A stretch of 64,000 nt of DNA from Ustulina deusta (taxonomy: Eukaryota; Ascomycota; Sordariomycetes; Xylariales; Xylariaceae), in NCBI GenBank assembly GCA_023159155.1, contig JAJNNX010000029.1, positions 124,001 to 188,000 of the forward strand, given 5' to 3'. Shown here in pieces: positions 36,666-48,395 of this stretch. The notes under the pieces were generated by a model, which saw only the letters and a program-made list of their open reading frames with translations, had not been told where the DNA came from and did no database searches. The position numbers and the translations under genes were made by a program. Every line of letters begins with the position of its first letter. Position 1 is the stretch's first letter.

Positions 36666-37682
36666 TTACTGTCGATGGCTGCTGACAGACACGAGCTCAG
36701 TCATCACCTTCGTCCCATGCGGCTGACTTTGGCTATCTAATGTTCGAATGCTTCGTCTGCGGAAAACAACAAATGCGACAACCCCTATAACGAGAAGGGA
36801 TGCCACAACCACGCCAACAGCGATACCAGCGATAGCACCAGTGCTGAGCCCCTCATTCGAGTTTGAGGTCGAGGTATTAGAAGTGGAATTCTCTGGAACA
36901 TCGGTATCATCAGGCTGGCCAGCTGTGGCAGTGGATGACGGCTCGGGTAAGTCGAAGTCGGAAGATGTGATGTTGAAGCAGGGTACTTGAATCGAGAAGT
37001 CGGCTGGTTCAACAAACGTCTGTGACGAAACGTGGTCTAATTAGCGACAGTCAAAGGAGATGGCTTCATTTTACTTACAATATCGGCACATGCAAAGAAT
37101 GACTGGTTGCTCCCGCCTAGTTCATTGTCTATGTGCGACCAGTACTCTAACTGAATGGTTGCGTTACTCCCCGCGACGACAGTATCAGGGATATCGTCGA
37201 TCTTGTAGCACTGATGGCCACTCTCGACTGACGCAACGTTGGCTACCTGTTGGATGAACTGGCTTTGAATAGTCGGGTCTATAAACTCTCGTGAGCGGCA
37301 AGGCCATTGCGATTGGTTGATTATCAACTAACTGTCCGCATAGGCTACAGAGAAGGCAACATTCCAAGCCTCGTCTGCGATAGTGATAGCCACCGATCCT
37401 TGAGCTAATTATAATCAGGAGTCAAGTCAGCTATTTGAACTTTCTGTATGAAAAGCCGAATGCGTCCTTACAAAGTGGGAAGTTTGTTCGATTGATAACG
37501 CCATCAGGACTGCCGCAAGGCCCGATGTTGTCTGTCCCAGCACTCCACGGCCTATCCTCAGGCCAAAGGAAGGCCACAGGGCCCTGAACGGTGCCTTCGG
37601 CGTCTTGTCCATGCTCGTTGCCTTCGCCTACAGTAAAACTACTGCCCATGCCTACGAAGAGAGCCACGTATGCGAACTTCAT
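36666..37682 (-). CDS. BIM1-like (copper acquisition factor-like) type I membrane protein
   Basis: Four exons, 37682-37472, 37404-37333, 37287-37079 and 37019-36666, encode 281 residues. The introns are 66, 45 and 59 nt and every phase is consistent. After a signal peptide (about residues 1-16) the ectodomain shows QGPVAFLWPEDRPW, the hallmark GPCG (54-57), INRTNFPL, ITIADEAWNVAFSV, GHQCYKIDDIP, NATIQLEYW and FFACADITFVEPADF. These fit the fungal BIM1-like/X325 domain, related to lytic polysaccharide monooxygenases but thought to act in copper handling at the cell surface. A Ser/Thr/Asn-rich stalk (185-224) leads to one transmembrane helix (226-250), RRR and a 28-residue tail, so it is membrane-spanning rather than GPI-anchored. 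Copper ligands were not verified. Confidence 0.8.
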
Positions 37683-37848
37683 GATGGTTGAGTAGTTATT
37701 TAGAAGACTCCGGGAGTTTGTGTGGGCAGAAAGTTGGAAGGAAGGGTGTGACACCAATAAAAGGGCAGTTATCAGCGTTAACAGGAAATACCTCTTGCTT
37801 TTCAAACCGCCCTTCTTCAAAGGCTAGTCTTAAGGCTAGTTACCCTGC

Positions 37849-38079
37849 TCACACAGCTACTACAAGCATGAATAAGTTGATACGTCCAGTTGCCGAACTA
37901 GAATGACACGGAATACAGTCACCAGTCCAGTGTTCATCGCTGACACACCAGGTATCACAATTCGTATCCTTGTCAGAGGTATGGAACTTGAGTCGCCAGA
38001 GATATCCGAGATAGTTGACTTCGGTGTCATTGGCTGTTGCTTTACTTGTAGTACCGAAGGCTTTTTGCCTAAATAACAT
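37849..38079 (-). CDS. Doubtful small Cys-containing frame (76 aa)
   Basis: An ATG-initiated frame contains NCDTWCVSDEHWTGDCIPC, a compact four-cysteine group, and a hydrophobic C-terminus. It has no signal peptide. It lies 167 bp upstream of the divergently placed BIM1-like start, in its presumed promoter. It could be a remnant exon of a secreted protein or a chance frame. Confidence 0.2.
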   Translation of the reverse strand: MLFRQKAFGTTSKATANDTEVNYLGYLWRLKFHTSDKDTNCDTWCVSDEHWTGDCIPCHSSSATGRINLFMLVVAV

Positions 38080-38971
38080 CGAGATGAATGGAACCCACCA
38101 TCTTCGTGATGTATGTACGCAGCCACTTGCAACATCCCCAGCCGACTTTACCGCAGTTTAGACCGCATTAGGCTAGAATAGAATGACAGGTTGTTACGCT
38201 GCTCTCTTGGTAGTGTGACTTTTCTAGATCGTCGATGTCGCTGGGAGGTAGCAAGACTAGTTAACGTTGCCAAGATGAGCTATCGGAAAATGGAGTACCC
38301 ATCTAGACCAGACCATCGTCAAGGATTTAATGCAACCTGGATACTGACAGGGGTGCTGCTTATCAATCTAATCTAATCTAATCAATCGATCAATTAGATC
38401 AGGCAGGCAATCCAACAACATACCAAGCGGCACCCGAAAAGACGTAATGCCAACCTCCTACCTGGTCGCAAAGTTTCAAGCTACTAATTCCTAGTAGTGT
38501 CTATCTATCATAAAAAACGATGAAAAAATTCAAGTGTCTATCTACTTTAAGTATCACTAGGCCTACGGGTGAGTCAATGGCTCTGAGTCTTCAGATACCA
38601 TACAGTATATTAAATCTCGGATCGCAATTAACCAAGCGCCGGGATGAGGGAACATCAAAGTGCATTATATTTATTTCATTTCTTGGGTTCCCCGACCCTC
38701 AGGAACCATCAGAAGATCGGGGTTACTTTAATGCTTTCCATTCCCCAATTAATCACCTTGATGATGATGGAACGATAGGCCGCATCAGGATACTCATCTG
38801 TACTACTACTGTAACTCTATAGATAAAATACAATCCCTCCGACTTCTAGTATTCCATGACTCTCGCCTCATACTACACTGAACTCTTCCATATCTTCGGG
38901 CCTCCAACCCTCTCTTCACTATTTTGTCCTTTCCTTGCGTTCGTTTCTCACAAGCGTGCCTGCTTTCCGCC

Positions 38972-39716
38972 ATGGTTAAGATCCATTTGGTTCCAGTGGC
39001 AATTATTGCCCCTCAGTGTGTCATTGCGATGATCGGTGACAGGCTGTCGCTATTTCCTGATCGTATTAAACGTCAAGACCCCGGCTCGGCCGCATACAGC
39101 TGCCACGAAGCCTGCGGTAAACACACCCAACAATTCTTCGCGAGGTAACTCGGTGTTGACTCTTTGTCGGGTCTCTATAGGCGGAGCTATTGTGCAGGCC
39201 AGATCCAGCGAAAACGTTTGCAGTAATGACGTCTTCTTAGACGACTATAAGACGTGTCTAGAGTGCGCCGGGGCGGACAATACCGACATCTGGAAGTACT
39301 ACAGTGGAACTTTATCAGGTATCGCTGAGAGTTGTGGTTTGCCAACTACTCCCGAGGGTAATGAATCAAGTGGCGCCGAATCAACTACCTCCACAGGACC
39401 TACCAGCACGGCAGTCGAGTCTAAGAGCTCCTCGTCTAGCATCGGTATCACCGCCGCTCCTACACAATCAACGACCCCCACAGAATCTAGCACAACTTCG
39501 GAGACATCATCGCCAGCTGCGAACGGGACTGCTACTGTAAGTTATGCCGATATCTGTATCCAGCATTCCTTGTTATAGAATTCTTGGCTAATGCGGGGAA
39601 TCATATGGATGACCGGGATTGTACAGATCCCCAATGCCGGTAACGTTCTGTCAGGAAACCTTTATAAATTGTATGGTGCTGTAGCGTTGGGAGGGTTATA
39701 TATCGTCCTTCATTAG
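38972..39716 (+). CDS. Ser/Thr-rich GPI-type surface protein
   Basis: Three exons, 38972-39116, 39181-39536 and 39627-39716 (introns 64 and 90 nt), encode 196 residues. The start GCCATGGTTAAG is a strong context. A hydrophobic leader is followed by a dibasic IKRQ (Lys33-Arg34), a possible Kex2 site. The mature domain has AYSCHEACGGAI, NVCSNDVFLDDYKTCLECAG, DIWKYYSGTLSGIAESCGL and six cysteines, the pattern of a common small ascomycete surface-protein family of unknown function. A ~65-residue Ser/Thr/Pro stalk follows. The third exon adds IPNAGNVLSGN and a short hydrophobic tail, the arrangement of a GPI-attachment signal. Without the third exon the protein would end abruptly after the stalk, which supports the second intron. 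Confidence 0.72.
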
Positions 39717-40921
39717 ATGTTGCCGAGAAAGGAAGTCTTGGCCTTGTGTGTTAGGATATCAATTTGACTATACTGAGGAATTAGCTATGGATGTGAGAGT
39801 GCATCTAGGCATACGTTATACCTAGAACAATGAATTGCCCCGGTTCTACCACTAAACAGAATTGCGGGGTTGTGATTAATACCACCCAAGTGTGTACTGC
39901 CTTTGAGAGGCAAGCAGAACATTATCAAGTCGGACGCTTGACTGTCTGTCATTGTTTATATATCCACTGTCAGAGCTGTGGCATGTCCTATTTGTCGGCG
40001 CCATGGTACGATAACCGTAATGCATGCCTTTCCGTCCTCGTGGCGTCATGATGCTAACTACCAGTCAGTCTTTGCTAGCGGGTTAATCAGTCTGATGGCG
40101 GGTACTACGAAACAAACGTGTCTATGTCACATGCAAATAAGTAAGTTGTTCTATACAACAGAGTCAAAACTCACGGCATATAACATAAAACAAAATCACA
40201 AGCTATGTGTCTGAAGGTGATGTTGTAGCATTGGGTGGAAAAGCAATGTTGCAGAAGAGATGGAGGTAGGTAATTGACATGGAATCCGCCGCTGTCCTTT
40301 GTACCTTGCCTGCTGCCACGGAGCTATATTGAACCTAACCCCGGGGAGTGTGGGGGTTAAGTCGGCACGGGCCTTGGCCCGTGCTCTATGTAGTGGGAAG
40401 GGGCTGGTAGTGTAAAGGATAGGGAAGGCACAGTCAGATTCCCACTGTATTTAGCTGGCAGGCTTACGCTGCAAACCCTCCATTGACAATACAACATCTT
40501 TTTGGCCTTGCAAGCCACTTTCTTATGTATGCCAGCCTTCTGATAATCTAGTATAGCGGACTTTGGAGTACAGATAGAACTTCCCCCTCGTACAATCGCA
40601 ATAAGTCAATACTAGAACCACCAGCGGTCACAACTGTGACATTTACGAGTCTTTTTGGCATAGTGCAAGGGACAGCGTGCATGTCAGGACCTTTTACAGT
40701 GGACTGTCGACCCTTTACTCTGTACTCTGTCCCGTCTACAGCATCAACACCAGATTTTAGCTTCAGCGGGCCTAAACGGAGCTGACGGGATCCTTGAATT
40801 GTGGTGTTACACTACCCCGCACTTATGAGATGAGAAATGAATACCTAATTTTAGCCGAAACTTTTCAGCTTGAGGGCTCCATGTCAAGATAGCTGGAGGT
40901 AGACACCTGACAGTATACGTA
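39717..40921. other. Intergenic, no gene seen
   Basis: Short frames only. One perfect 9-bp stem hairpin lies at 40365-40384 (listed separately). The last part is presumably the promoter of the MATE-like gene. Confidence 0.4.
40365..40384. repeat. Perfect hairpin, 9-bp stem and 2-nt loop
   Basis: GCACGGGCC, TT, GGCCCGTGC is fully self-complementary apart from the TT loop. It lies between genes, about 650 bp after the GPI-type gene and 540 bp before the MATE-like gene. Its function is unknown. Confidence 0.6.
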
Positions 40922-42535
40922 ATGTCCACCCGGAGAGACAGCCCGAAAAGGCAGTGGGACTATACGATGCTGCCAAAAAATGACACCGTTGTTGAGGGCG
41001 CCTCTGCGGCCGCTGCAAGTCCTCATAATACGCCCGGTCATGACGACAGCATTGACGAAGGGCCAGTACCAGAGCCCAGTTCGAGATGGCATCGCGACCG
41101 ATACTTTGGCTCACTCGCTTTCAATGTTGCGGCATTTATACTGCCCGCCTTATACGGCACGCTCTCCAAGCTCTGGGTTGCCAACATCGACTCTTCGATG
41201 GTTGTGACCACAGACGTGTATACGTATTTGAATACGGCTGCGGAGGCCATTAACGAAGGACTTCCGAGAGCTGCGTGGGTTATCATTGGCGACAAGGCAT
41301 CGAGAGGTTTGGCCAAGAGGCTACAGTTAACACATACTCTGATTCTCTTTCAAGCAGTCGCTGGCCTCGTACTCAGCATCGTCTTCGTGAGCGCGGCTTC
41401 TGCCGTTGCCGATAGCTTCGTCCCATCTGAAGTTCGTCAAGCTAGTCTCAAGTACGTTCGGATCACATCGTTCACAGTGCTCGCTGGTACTATCGAAACG
41501 GCCGTTGCGACAGCAACGAGAGCATTAGACAAGCCGGATGTACCGTTGGTGATAAGCTCTGTTAAGTTTGGCGTCAATATCATCCTAGATTTACTAGTCA
41601 TCTCGCGTTTCCATGTCGGGTCATTCAAGCCGACGGTCAACATGCAGGCTATCATTCAGTTAGTGTGCAGTCTCGTTGCCGCATTCGCCGGGCTGGTGTA
41701 CTTCCTCTGGTTCAACACATGGCCGTTATATAGCAAGATTGAGAGAAATGAAGGCGACGACAATTTAGATATCCAACCCGACTCCAGCCTTCAGCCGACT
41801 TGCAGAGCCCTTGTTGTTCTTCTCCGGCCTGGACTTATCACCTTTGCTGAGTCTGCCGTCCGCAACGCGCTCTACCTATGGCTGGTTACGACGATCGTGG
41901 CCCTCGGCACAACCTATGCCACCGCATGGGGTGTTTTCAATACCATTCGGTGGGGTCTCGTAATGGTCCCCGTTAATGCCCTCGAAGCGACCTCTCTACA
42001 GTTTATCGGCCATCGATGGGGCAAGTGGCGATGTGAAATGGGCATCGACAACCGTCGCCCAAAAGCCACATGGAGGCGGGTATTCTCTATCGCTCAACCT
42101 GCCCTATGGTCACTCGCTCTCGCGCTCACAGTTGAAGTTCCTATCGCCATCTTCCTCTCCCTCTTCGGAGCTCGCGCCTTCGCCCTGTACATTAGTGGAT
42201 CTGGAGACGTCGCCGATGTCACGGCGTATATGTGGCGTACGATCGATTGGTGCTACGTCTTCTACGCCATGTCCACGCAGCTGGCCACTATTCTGCTCGC
42301 GACTCGCCCGAAATGGTACTTATACCAGAGTCTCGCGAGCAATATCTTGTACGTGCTACCCTGGGCCATCGTATGCCAGGTCAAGGACCTGGATGAGGCA
42401 AATGCATGGGGGTACCACAGTCTTGTTTTTGGCGGGAGTCTTGTCTTCAGCTTTATAGACATTCTTATCGTCGATGCAATCTGGGTATGGACTCTAGTAA
42501 CAGGCAAAGTGAGGTTGGAGGTGTTTCGGGCCTAG
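40922..42535 (+). CDS. MATE-like multi-pass membrane transporter
   Basis: An intronless frame encodes 537 residues. A hydrophilic, probably cytosolic N-terminus (1-65) is followed by about 12 hydrophobic segments spread to the end ([50 protein letters not shown] and others). Layout and motifs such as [20 protein letters not shown] and [22 protein letters not shown] resemble the MATE/polysaccharide-exporter fold (two bundles of six helices), with a Pro/Ala-rich pattern as in fungal MATE-like proteins. It would export a metabolite or drug by cation antiport at the plasma or vacuolar membrane. No MATE active-site residue was verified by alignment, so the family call is moderate. Confidence 0.62.
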   Translation: MSTRRDSPKRQWDYTMLPKNDTVVEGASAAAASPHNTPGHDDSIDEGPVPEPSSRWHRDRYFGSLAFNVAAFILPALYGTLSKLWVANIDSSMVVTTDVYTYLNTAAEAINEGLPRAAWVIIGDKASRGLAKRLQLTHTLILFQAVAGLVLSIVFVSAASAVADSFVPSEVRQASLKYVRITSFTVLAGTIETAVATATRALDKPDVPLVISSVKFGVNIILDLLVISRFHVGSFKPTVNMQAIIQLVCSLVAAFAGLVYFLWFNTWPLYSKIERNEGDDNLDIQPDSSLQPTCRALVVLLRPGLITFAESAVRNALYLWLVTTIVALGTTYATAWGVFNTIRWGLVMVPVNALEATSLQFIGHRWGKWRCEMGIDNRRPKATWRRVFSIAQPALWSLALALTVEVPIAIFLSLFGARAFALYISGSGDVADVTAYMWRTIDWCYVFYAMSTQLATILLATRPKWYLYQSLASNILYVLPWAIVCQVKDLDEANAWGYHSLVFGGSLVFSFIDILIVDAIWVWTLVTGKVRLEVFRA

Positions 42536-43348
42536 ATACAACCACGACAAAGGTGCGCCTGATATGCTACTGTGCCATAGTGAATTGTCTTTTTGCTATA
42601 GGTCCCGAAGGACATGGGTGCTTTACTTTAATCAGCCTATGAGTTCCATCCCTACCCCGCACTACCGAACAGAACTGGCAGGTCTCATTCAGCTAACGTA
42701 GGCTTGTGCAAGTCGCTGTTTGATTGCAAATGTTTCGGCGAAAGAGATTTAATTAACAACATCTTCATTTTTGTCCATTTATTGGTCAACATGTAGGTCT
42801 TCAGATAAGGCTACCGAGTCATATTCTGGAGTAAAACGTTCCAACATATGCTGTACTGGTGCCTCCGCTTGTGCCTCGTATGCACCGCCCACACACGGGA
42901 AATATTTCAAGCCAAGAGAGCAGTCAACACCATTTCACGGTTAGAACTAGGCTTAGGCAAGGGAGAGGCTATGCGAGAAGAAAGTCTAGGAGGCCTCCTT
43001 TGCGATTTTCCCCGGCACCGGGCTCTCCTGCATTAGTTTTGCAATCTGCCTTGCTCAACTGTCTAGTCTTAAGTACACAGCCCCTTTGCCTTCTGCGAAT
43101 AGGGGCTTCGTGGTCACGTGGGCGACATCTCAGCCTGCATATTCTTGTCTGACATGCAGGAGTGACGGGTGGGGGCCAGATGGAGAACCTCCTGCTGAAA
43201 GATCTTCACAAGATAGCATTCCCCTTCATCATCTCTCTCTTCGCGCTTCCTCCCAGGTTGGCCATTCATCGCGACATCTTTAGGCTTTCACCCATCAAAC
43301 AATTTTCGCTTGAGGATTGTCACTCATTGATCTCTATCTGCGCCCGGC
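42536..43348. other. Intergenic, no gene seen
   Basis: This is the region between the MATE-like gene and the ankyrin gene. Frames of 62-127 codons overlap one another and the start of the next gene, and none has a domain. Confidence 0.4.
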
Positions 43349-46300
43349 ATGGCGGACCCTCTCTCAGTCGCAGGTCTTGTGACTGGCGTGATATCCCTCG
43401 GGCTCCAAGTCGCCGGCGGCTTATCCGACTATCTAGATGCCGTGAAAGGGCGAACAGAAGAGCTGAACTCGGCGAAAAAACAAGCTACCGAAATGAAAGA
43501 CTCATTATCGACCATCGAGGACCTATTTCTGCAGGTAGAGAGTAGTTGGCCAGCATCTGCGACCATGATTAAGCGCCATGTGAAATCTTGCAACACTGAA
43601 CTAAGCGCCCTCCACGCACTCTTGTCTGAGCTGTCTCAACCAGCTTCAGCCAGCTCGGGTATCCGACTTGAACTTGCTGAGCAAAAGAAGAAGCTGACCT
43701 ACCCCTTCAATCGATCCGGCATATGTCGCCTCGAGGAGCGGCTTGCCAAGGTCAACAGTGCACTTCAAACGGCGCTACAAGTTGTAGAACTGTAGGTAAC
43801 TCGAAAGTCAGTATAGCTACGATGAGCGGTACGTCTTATACTTAGTAGGAATGTTTCCATCACTGCGGCGAACCAGATACGCCAAGTCCATGATCTGGTT
43901 CTTTCCCTGTCTCAATCGCAGGGTGCAGGGGCCTGCTTGTCGTTAACAGTAGCTCGTGAGAGCCCCGAAAGGACAGCCAGAGGAGGGCCCGTAGTAGCGC
44001 TAGATGTGAGTGATCGTATCCGCGAACAATCTCTCAATAACAACTCCTCACACCTCCGTATCCTAGTCAATCGAAACCGCAATGTCCCTGGCTTCCAAAC
44101 CCAGTCTTCTATCGACCTCGATGAAAACATTAGACGAATACAGCACCGCACACGCACCACGTTATACTAGATCTCGGATTTGCTCATGCCGACCCTCTCG
44201 CAAAATGTCCTCTCATCAGAGTAGCTGGGGATACTTTTCGTTCTCCCATGGGACCTCGAGTACCAGGAGACATCTACCAGATTGTCCACTTTCACAGATC
44301 GATAGCCAAACGCAGACTACCAAGTTCACCGTAGAATACAACGGTTTGAGAAAATTGTTCCAAACGGCTTTCGTTTTTTCATTCACTAATACACAGGGTG
44401 CCGGGGGGCGAAGCATCAGTCCAGGCTTTACCTACTACCCAACTGTTGACAGATGGACTGCCCCTGCTTTCCGTCTCCTAGATCTAGCTTCCCTGCTTTT
44501 ATGCAATGATCCACTAAGAGACAAAGCAGTCTTTAAAACGCTGCAGTGCTGTTTAAATGGCATCTTCGTGCTTTATAGCCGAAAAAAAGCTTCTCCCAAG
44601 GATATTACCTCAAATGGGGAGTCACTACTACATAGAGTAGTTGACATTGCTTTGATGGTAAGTGCATATATTTAGGAGAGTTTAATAGATCCTAATCGCC
44701 CTCATAGCTAATGTTCACTCATTACTCGCCTACGTTTGTGGATTTGATATTTTCAATCGTAACAAATTTGGTCGCCTGCGGGGTTCCGGTAGCCACATAT
44801 GATTATGAGGGACAGTAAGTATTGCACCTTGACCCATGAGAGATGGTGTTCTAGCTATAAAAAGCTCACGCATTGAAACAGAACTCCGTTTGCTCTTTCG
44901 TTAAAATACCAAGGTGGCAGTGATGCAAGTCGGGAGTTGGCGAAGCTTGTCCTCCCAGCTGAACCGGATATACCATTAATAGTAGGTACATCAAAATTGT
45001 GGTGGGGTGCTGACCCTCTGGGGGCGATTTTGCAGGATTTGAAACTAGCTGAAGGTTTGAGCAACTCCTTCTCGGCTCTTCTGCATAGCTGACAAATCAA
45101 GCAGCTAGTGGATGCGGACCGTTAAGCCTTGCAGCGAGAGCCGGCGACGAGAGACTCGTGCAGGACCTCATAAAGCGATACCCTCAATCCCTCGAAGAAG
45201 TAGATCATTTCGGTCACACTCCACTACATCTTGCATTCAACCACCCGTCATGCCTCCGTTTGATACTACAGGCATCTGGCTTGTTACTGCTTGACAAGTC
45301 CACATATGACCTAAGCCCTCTCGAGTGCGCGTGCCGCCTGGGCTGTAGGGCAGCAGTCCGGATTTTGTTGGCATCGGGCAGTCGCATACGATTATGGTGC
45401 ATAAGAAACGCCGACGAATCTTGCATCGACGACGTACTAATTGGCTTGAAGCAACGCCGAGACGAGCTGAAATTGCTCGCATTAGAGAACCTAACAGAAG
45501 CAGAAGCTAGTTCTTTTGGGCTTCATGAAAACACAGTCTTGGATGGCAACGCTTTTGGAGTGCTGAGGCTAATGCTGAAGAGGGGCATAGATGTCCCTTC
45601 ACATCTATATGTAGACGCTAACGACGAGTGTTCGGTCTATTTGTGGGTGGGTCATCACAGGTGGCAGCTGCAGGTATCCCATTTTGATAAGCTATGGGCT
45701 CTTGGTTTCCGAGATCTCGACAGTTATGATCAAGAGGGAAATGTACCTCTGTTAGCCTATGTATCTACGGCCGAGGCCGTGCGGTGGCTAATCGAGCACG
45801 GTGCTAACTACTGGACACCATTCAGTGAAAGGAGCGATAGCACCGGGGCGATGATTACTGCACAAGTCACCCCAGCACATTTCGTTTTCTGGACTATTGG
45901 TGAATGTCGATGGAGGGACACTACCTACGCAAAAAACGTCGAAACGGAACAATGGATCGTTGAGAAGTTGATGCAAGCTCGGGTCAGCGACACATGCTCC
46001 TGCCCTTGTCTTGTAGGTGGCTGCACTCCATTGAAAGCGTTTTTTGATCGGTTGAGGCAAGATTACGAGTACCTTTCCTTACAGGAGCTCGCTCGGCAGT
46101 ATATGCATTCGATTCAAACTTTCCAAACTAGTTTCAGCGGAGAGGACCTGATTGCAGCCCTCAGGCATATAACGTTTGATGCCTTAGGGTTAATACATAC
46201 CTGCTGTAATTTTCGTTATATAAGGATTTACGAAGCATCACCCCGTACGCCCGAAGAGGTTGATGAGATCCATTCGGAGCAAAGCACCTTGTTAACTTTG

Positions 46301-46585
46301 TTCGCCGATCTTGTAGTTGAATTCGGTCGAATTGCACACGAGGACCGAGACGGGGTGCCTTTGATACTCCACGATCCCGAAGAGTTCTGGATGCGTCGCT
46401 GGCTTCCTCGGATAACGGAGACGCTCGACAGCTTGGACGGTCATGATCTTACTGAAGAGGAGAGGTCGGCAGCCGAAGCTATTGGTGTGGTATGGCGTCC
46501 TCAGCCAGCTCGGACGGTTTGGAAGGGCCCAACTATTACGCCAGAGTACGTGATGAAAGAGCTTGAAAAGATCTTGAATGAGTGA
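43349..46585 (+). CDS. PigL_N-domain ankyrin-repeat protein
   Basis: Six exons: 43349-43791, 43846-44005, 44067-44657, 44708-44814, 44882-44981 and 45089-46585. They encode 965 residues with introns of 50-107 nt and consistent phases. The N-terminus MADPLSVAGLVTGVISLGLQ and the following helical region match the fungal N-terminal domain called azaphilone pigment cluster protein L N-terminal, usually found on NLR-like or ankyrin proteins. The middle contains FVFSFTNTQGAGGRSISPG. The C-terminal half has ankyrin-type units (GPLSLAARAGDERLV, GHTPLHLAFNHPS, LSPLECACRLGCRAAVRILL, DGNAFGVLRLML, NVPLLAYVSTAEAVRWLIEHGA). The role is probably protein-protein interaction or allorecognition-like sensing (inference). 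Intron 5 removes an apparent stop after SALLHS. Intron 1 ends at a TAGTAG tandem acceptor, so one residue is uncertain. Confidence 0.8.
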
Positions 46586-48395
46586 GGGAAGTAGAGGCTT
46601 CGACGAGAGTTAACTATTCCTCAAATACCATGTTGTGGGTGTCGGGAGTCGTTGATGAGTCTTACTGGGAACCTCTTTCATATTATAATAATACCTTTGC
46701 TCTGGGCGGAGACACTTGTCGATATACCACGATTAAGCTAGTATGAGAGAAGATGTCGTACGCAAGTTGCATACTTGCTACCTCATTACGCAACCAACTT
46801 TATGCAGGCAACGACTCAAATATCCAGGGTGTTAAACCAAAAACCCATCAGGCCAAAGCCAGCAACCTGAACACTCCAAGGTATAACGCTATATATAAAA
46901 TAATCAATGCGAAATTTCATGTCTTCCTATACAGGCACTACGGCAGCGTCTCTTGAATCCTGTTACCCGCCCTCTTCATCCTCTATATAGAATCTACCAT
47001 GGTGTTTATCGGAGAATGCGAGCAGACTAATGCAACATCGCCAACATGAAGATGTAATATCGCCGTATTCCTTGTTGAGCGGGGGAGTAAATCGGCCAGC
47101 ACACGATGGCGAATTGCCAGTTGAGGGAAACGGCATCGGTCCCAAGTCTCTGCGGTTCTATAGTTTAACGGTGGTGATGAATATGAGGATCTTCCTTGAT
47201 GTGGAGGGCTGGGGAGGCACTTAGAATTATTGAATCGCCACGGGCGGGCACGCTATTTCAGATGCTGTTTATATGGGCTTGCACAGTTTGAGACTGACCG
47301 AGGAACATAAGAAATAGACGGTCGATTGCACACCGAGTATACATTAGCAACCACAATTGTCAACTAATGTTCCTGTGTCTCGAACCCGATACGTACGCGC
47401 AACCTGCAAGCGTTCTTCCTGTCGGTGCATTGGGCTCTGTGCAGTCCAGACTCTGCCGCACGTTATCGAAGATGTACGGTTCCACGGGCGCATCCGATAG
47501 ATGACGAAATAAAAACTACATAACAACGATCGATGTGATGCTGCGGCTCTGTGTAGGGTAAGGTCTCACAACGGGGGGAACGCGTACATCGTCGTCGTCT
47601 TTGGGGATTGGAGTAGCTTCGGTGCGTATTTATTGAAGCTGGCGCAAAGTTGCACGCAACTACTTATTCCATAGGCCCGATCCGACACGGGGACCATCTA
47701 CCCGGTGATATTGAATCTTTCGTCCCGAGTTCATGCATACCCGTAGCCGCCCATGGCGAGATACCGATGTGGCTTGAACAACGCAATGAACGTATCAGTC
47801 TATAAGTCGCGAAGCATATGGTTCCGGCAATTGGCGTGTGCCGGACAGAATTTGTCACTACCTATTCACTGTTGTCGAATGTCGTTATCATTAGGAATTC
47901 GTGAAGTGTTTGTCTGGTTTCTTCTTATTCTTCCATTTCCCTCTCGCTCTCTCTCTCTCTCTTTTTTAAAACAAAATCGTATTCGGCACTAGCCACATGA
48001 GATAAGCCACCATTGCGTTGAAGTGGCTGCAGTGTATCGCGTTCGTATTCGGGTTCCCGGCGAAAGGCAAGATATAATTGGGGGATAAATCAAGCTAGTC
48101 TGTAAATGGTTGAGCAACAATGCTGCGGGCCAGTCCCCCTGAAGGGACCTCGATTAGGGACCTAGGAGGTACGCATTTGATTGCTGCTGATAACCAAAAA
48201 GTCGATTGCATAAATGTAGCCCGCATCCCCTTTTCGATCTTGATTTTCAACGTGACAGCAACCCTCTCTCTCTATTGCAGTATCTCCTACCGATACTTTA
48301 TCGTTCTTTTCTACCAATTGACCTCCCAGAAGTGTCAATCCGCCCATTCCCTGTAACCTAAATCTCCTACTCGCAACCACCGCCATTTCAACACC
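46586..48395. other. Intergenic and ERG6 promoter/5' UTR
   Basis: No gene was found in about 1.8 kb. A CT microsatellite lies at 47947-47962 and a pyrimidine-rich leader precedes the ERG6 start, as is common for highly expressed fungal genes. Confidence 0.45.
47947..47962 (+). repeat. CT microsatellite
   Basis: An uninterrupted CT dinucleotide run sits in a longer pyrimidine-rich stretch (47930-47967), about 430 bp upstream of the ERG6 start codon. It may be part of a pyrimidine-rich promoter. Confidence 0.6.

Noticed and set aside
44991..45100. Apparent frameshift/stop (SALLHS then stop) in the ankyrin gene, suggesting a pseudogene
   Set aside because: An intron 44982-45088 with GTAGGT donor and CATAG acceptor keeps phase and joins conserved segments, so the gene can be intact.
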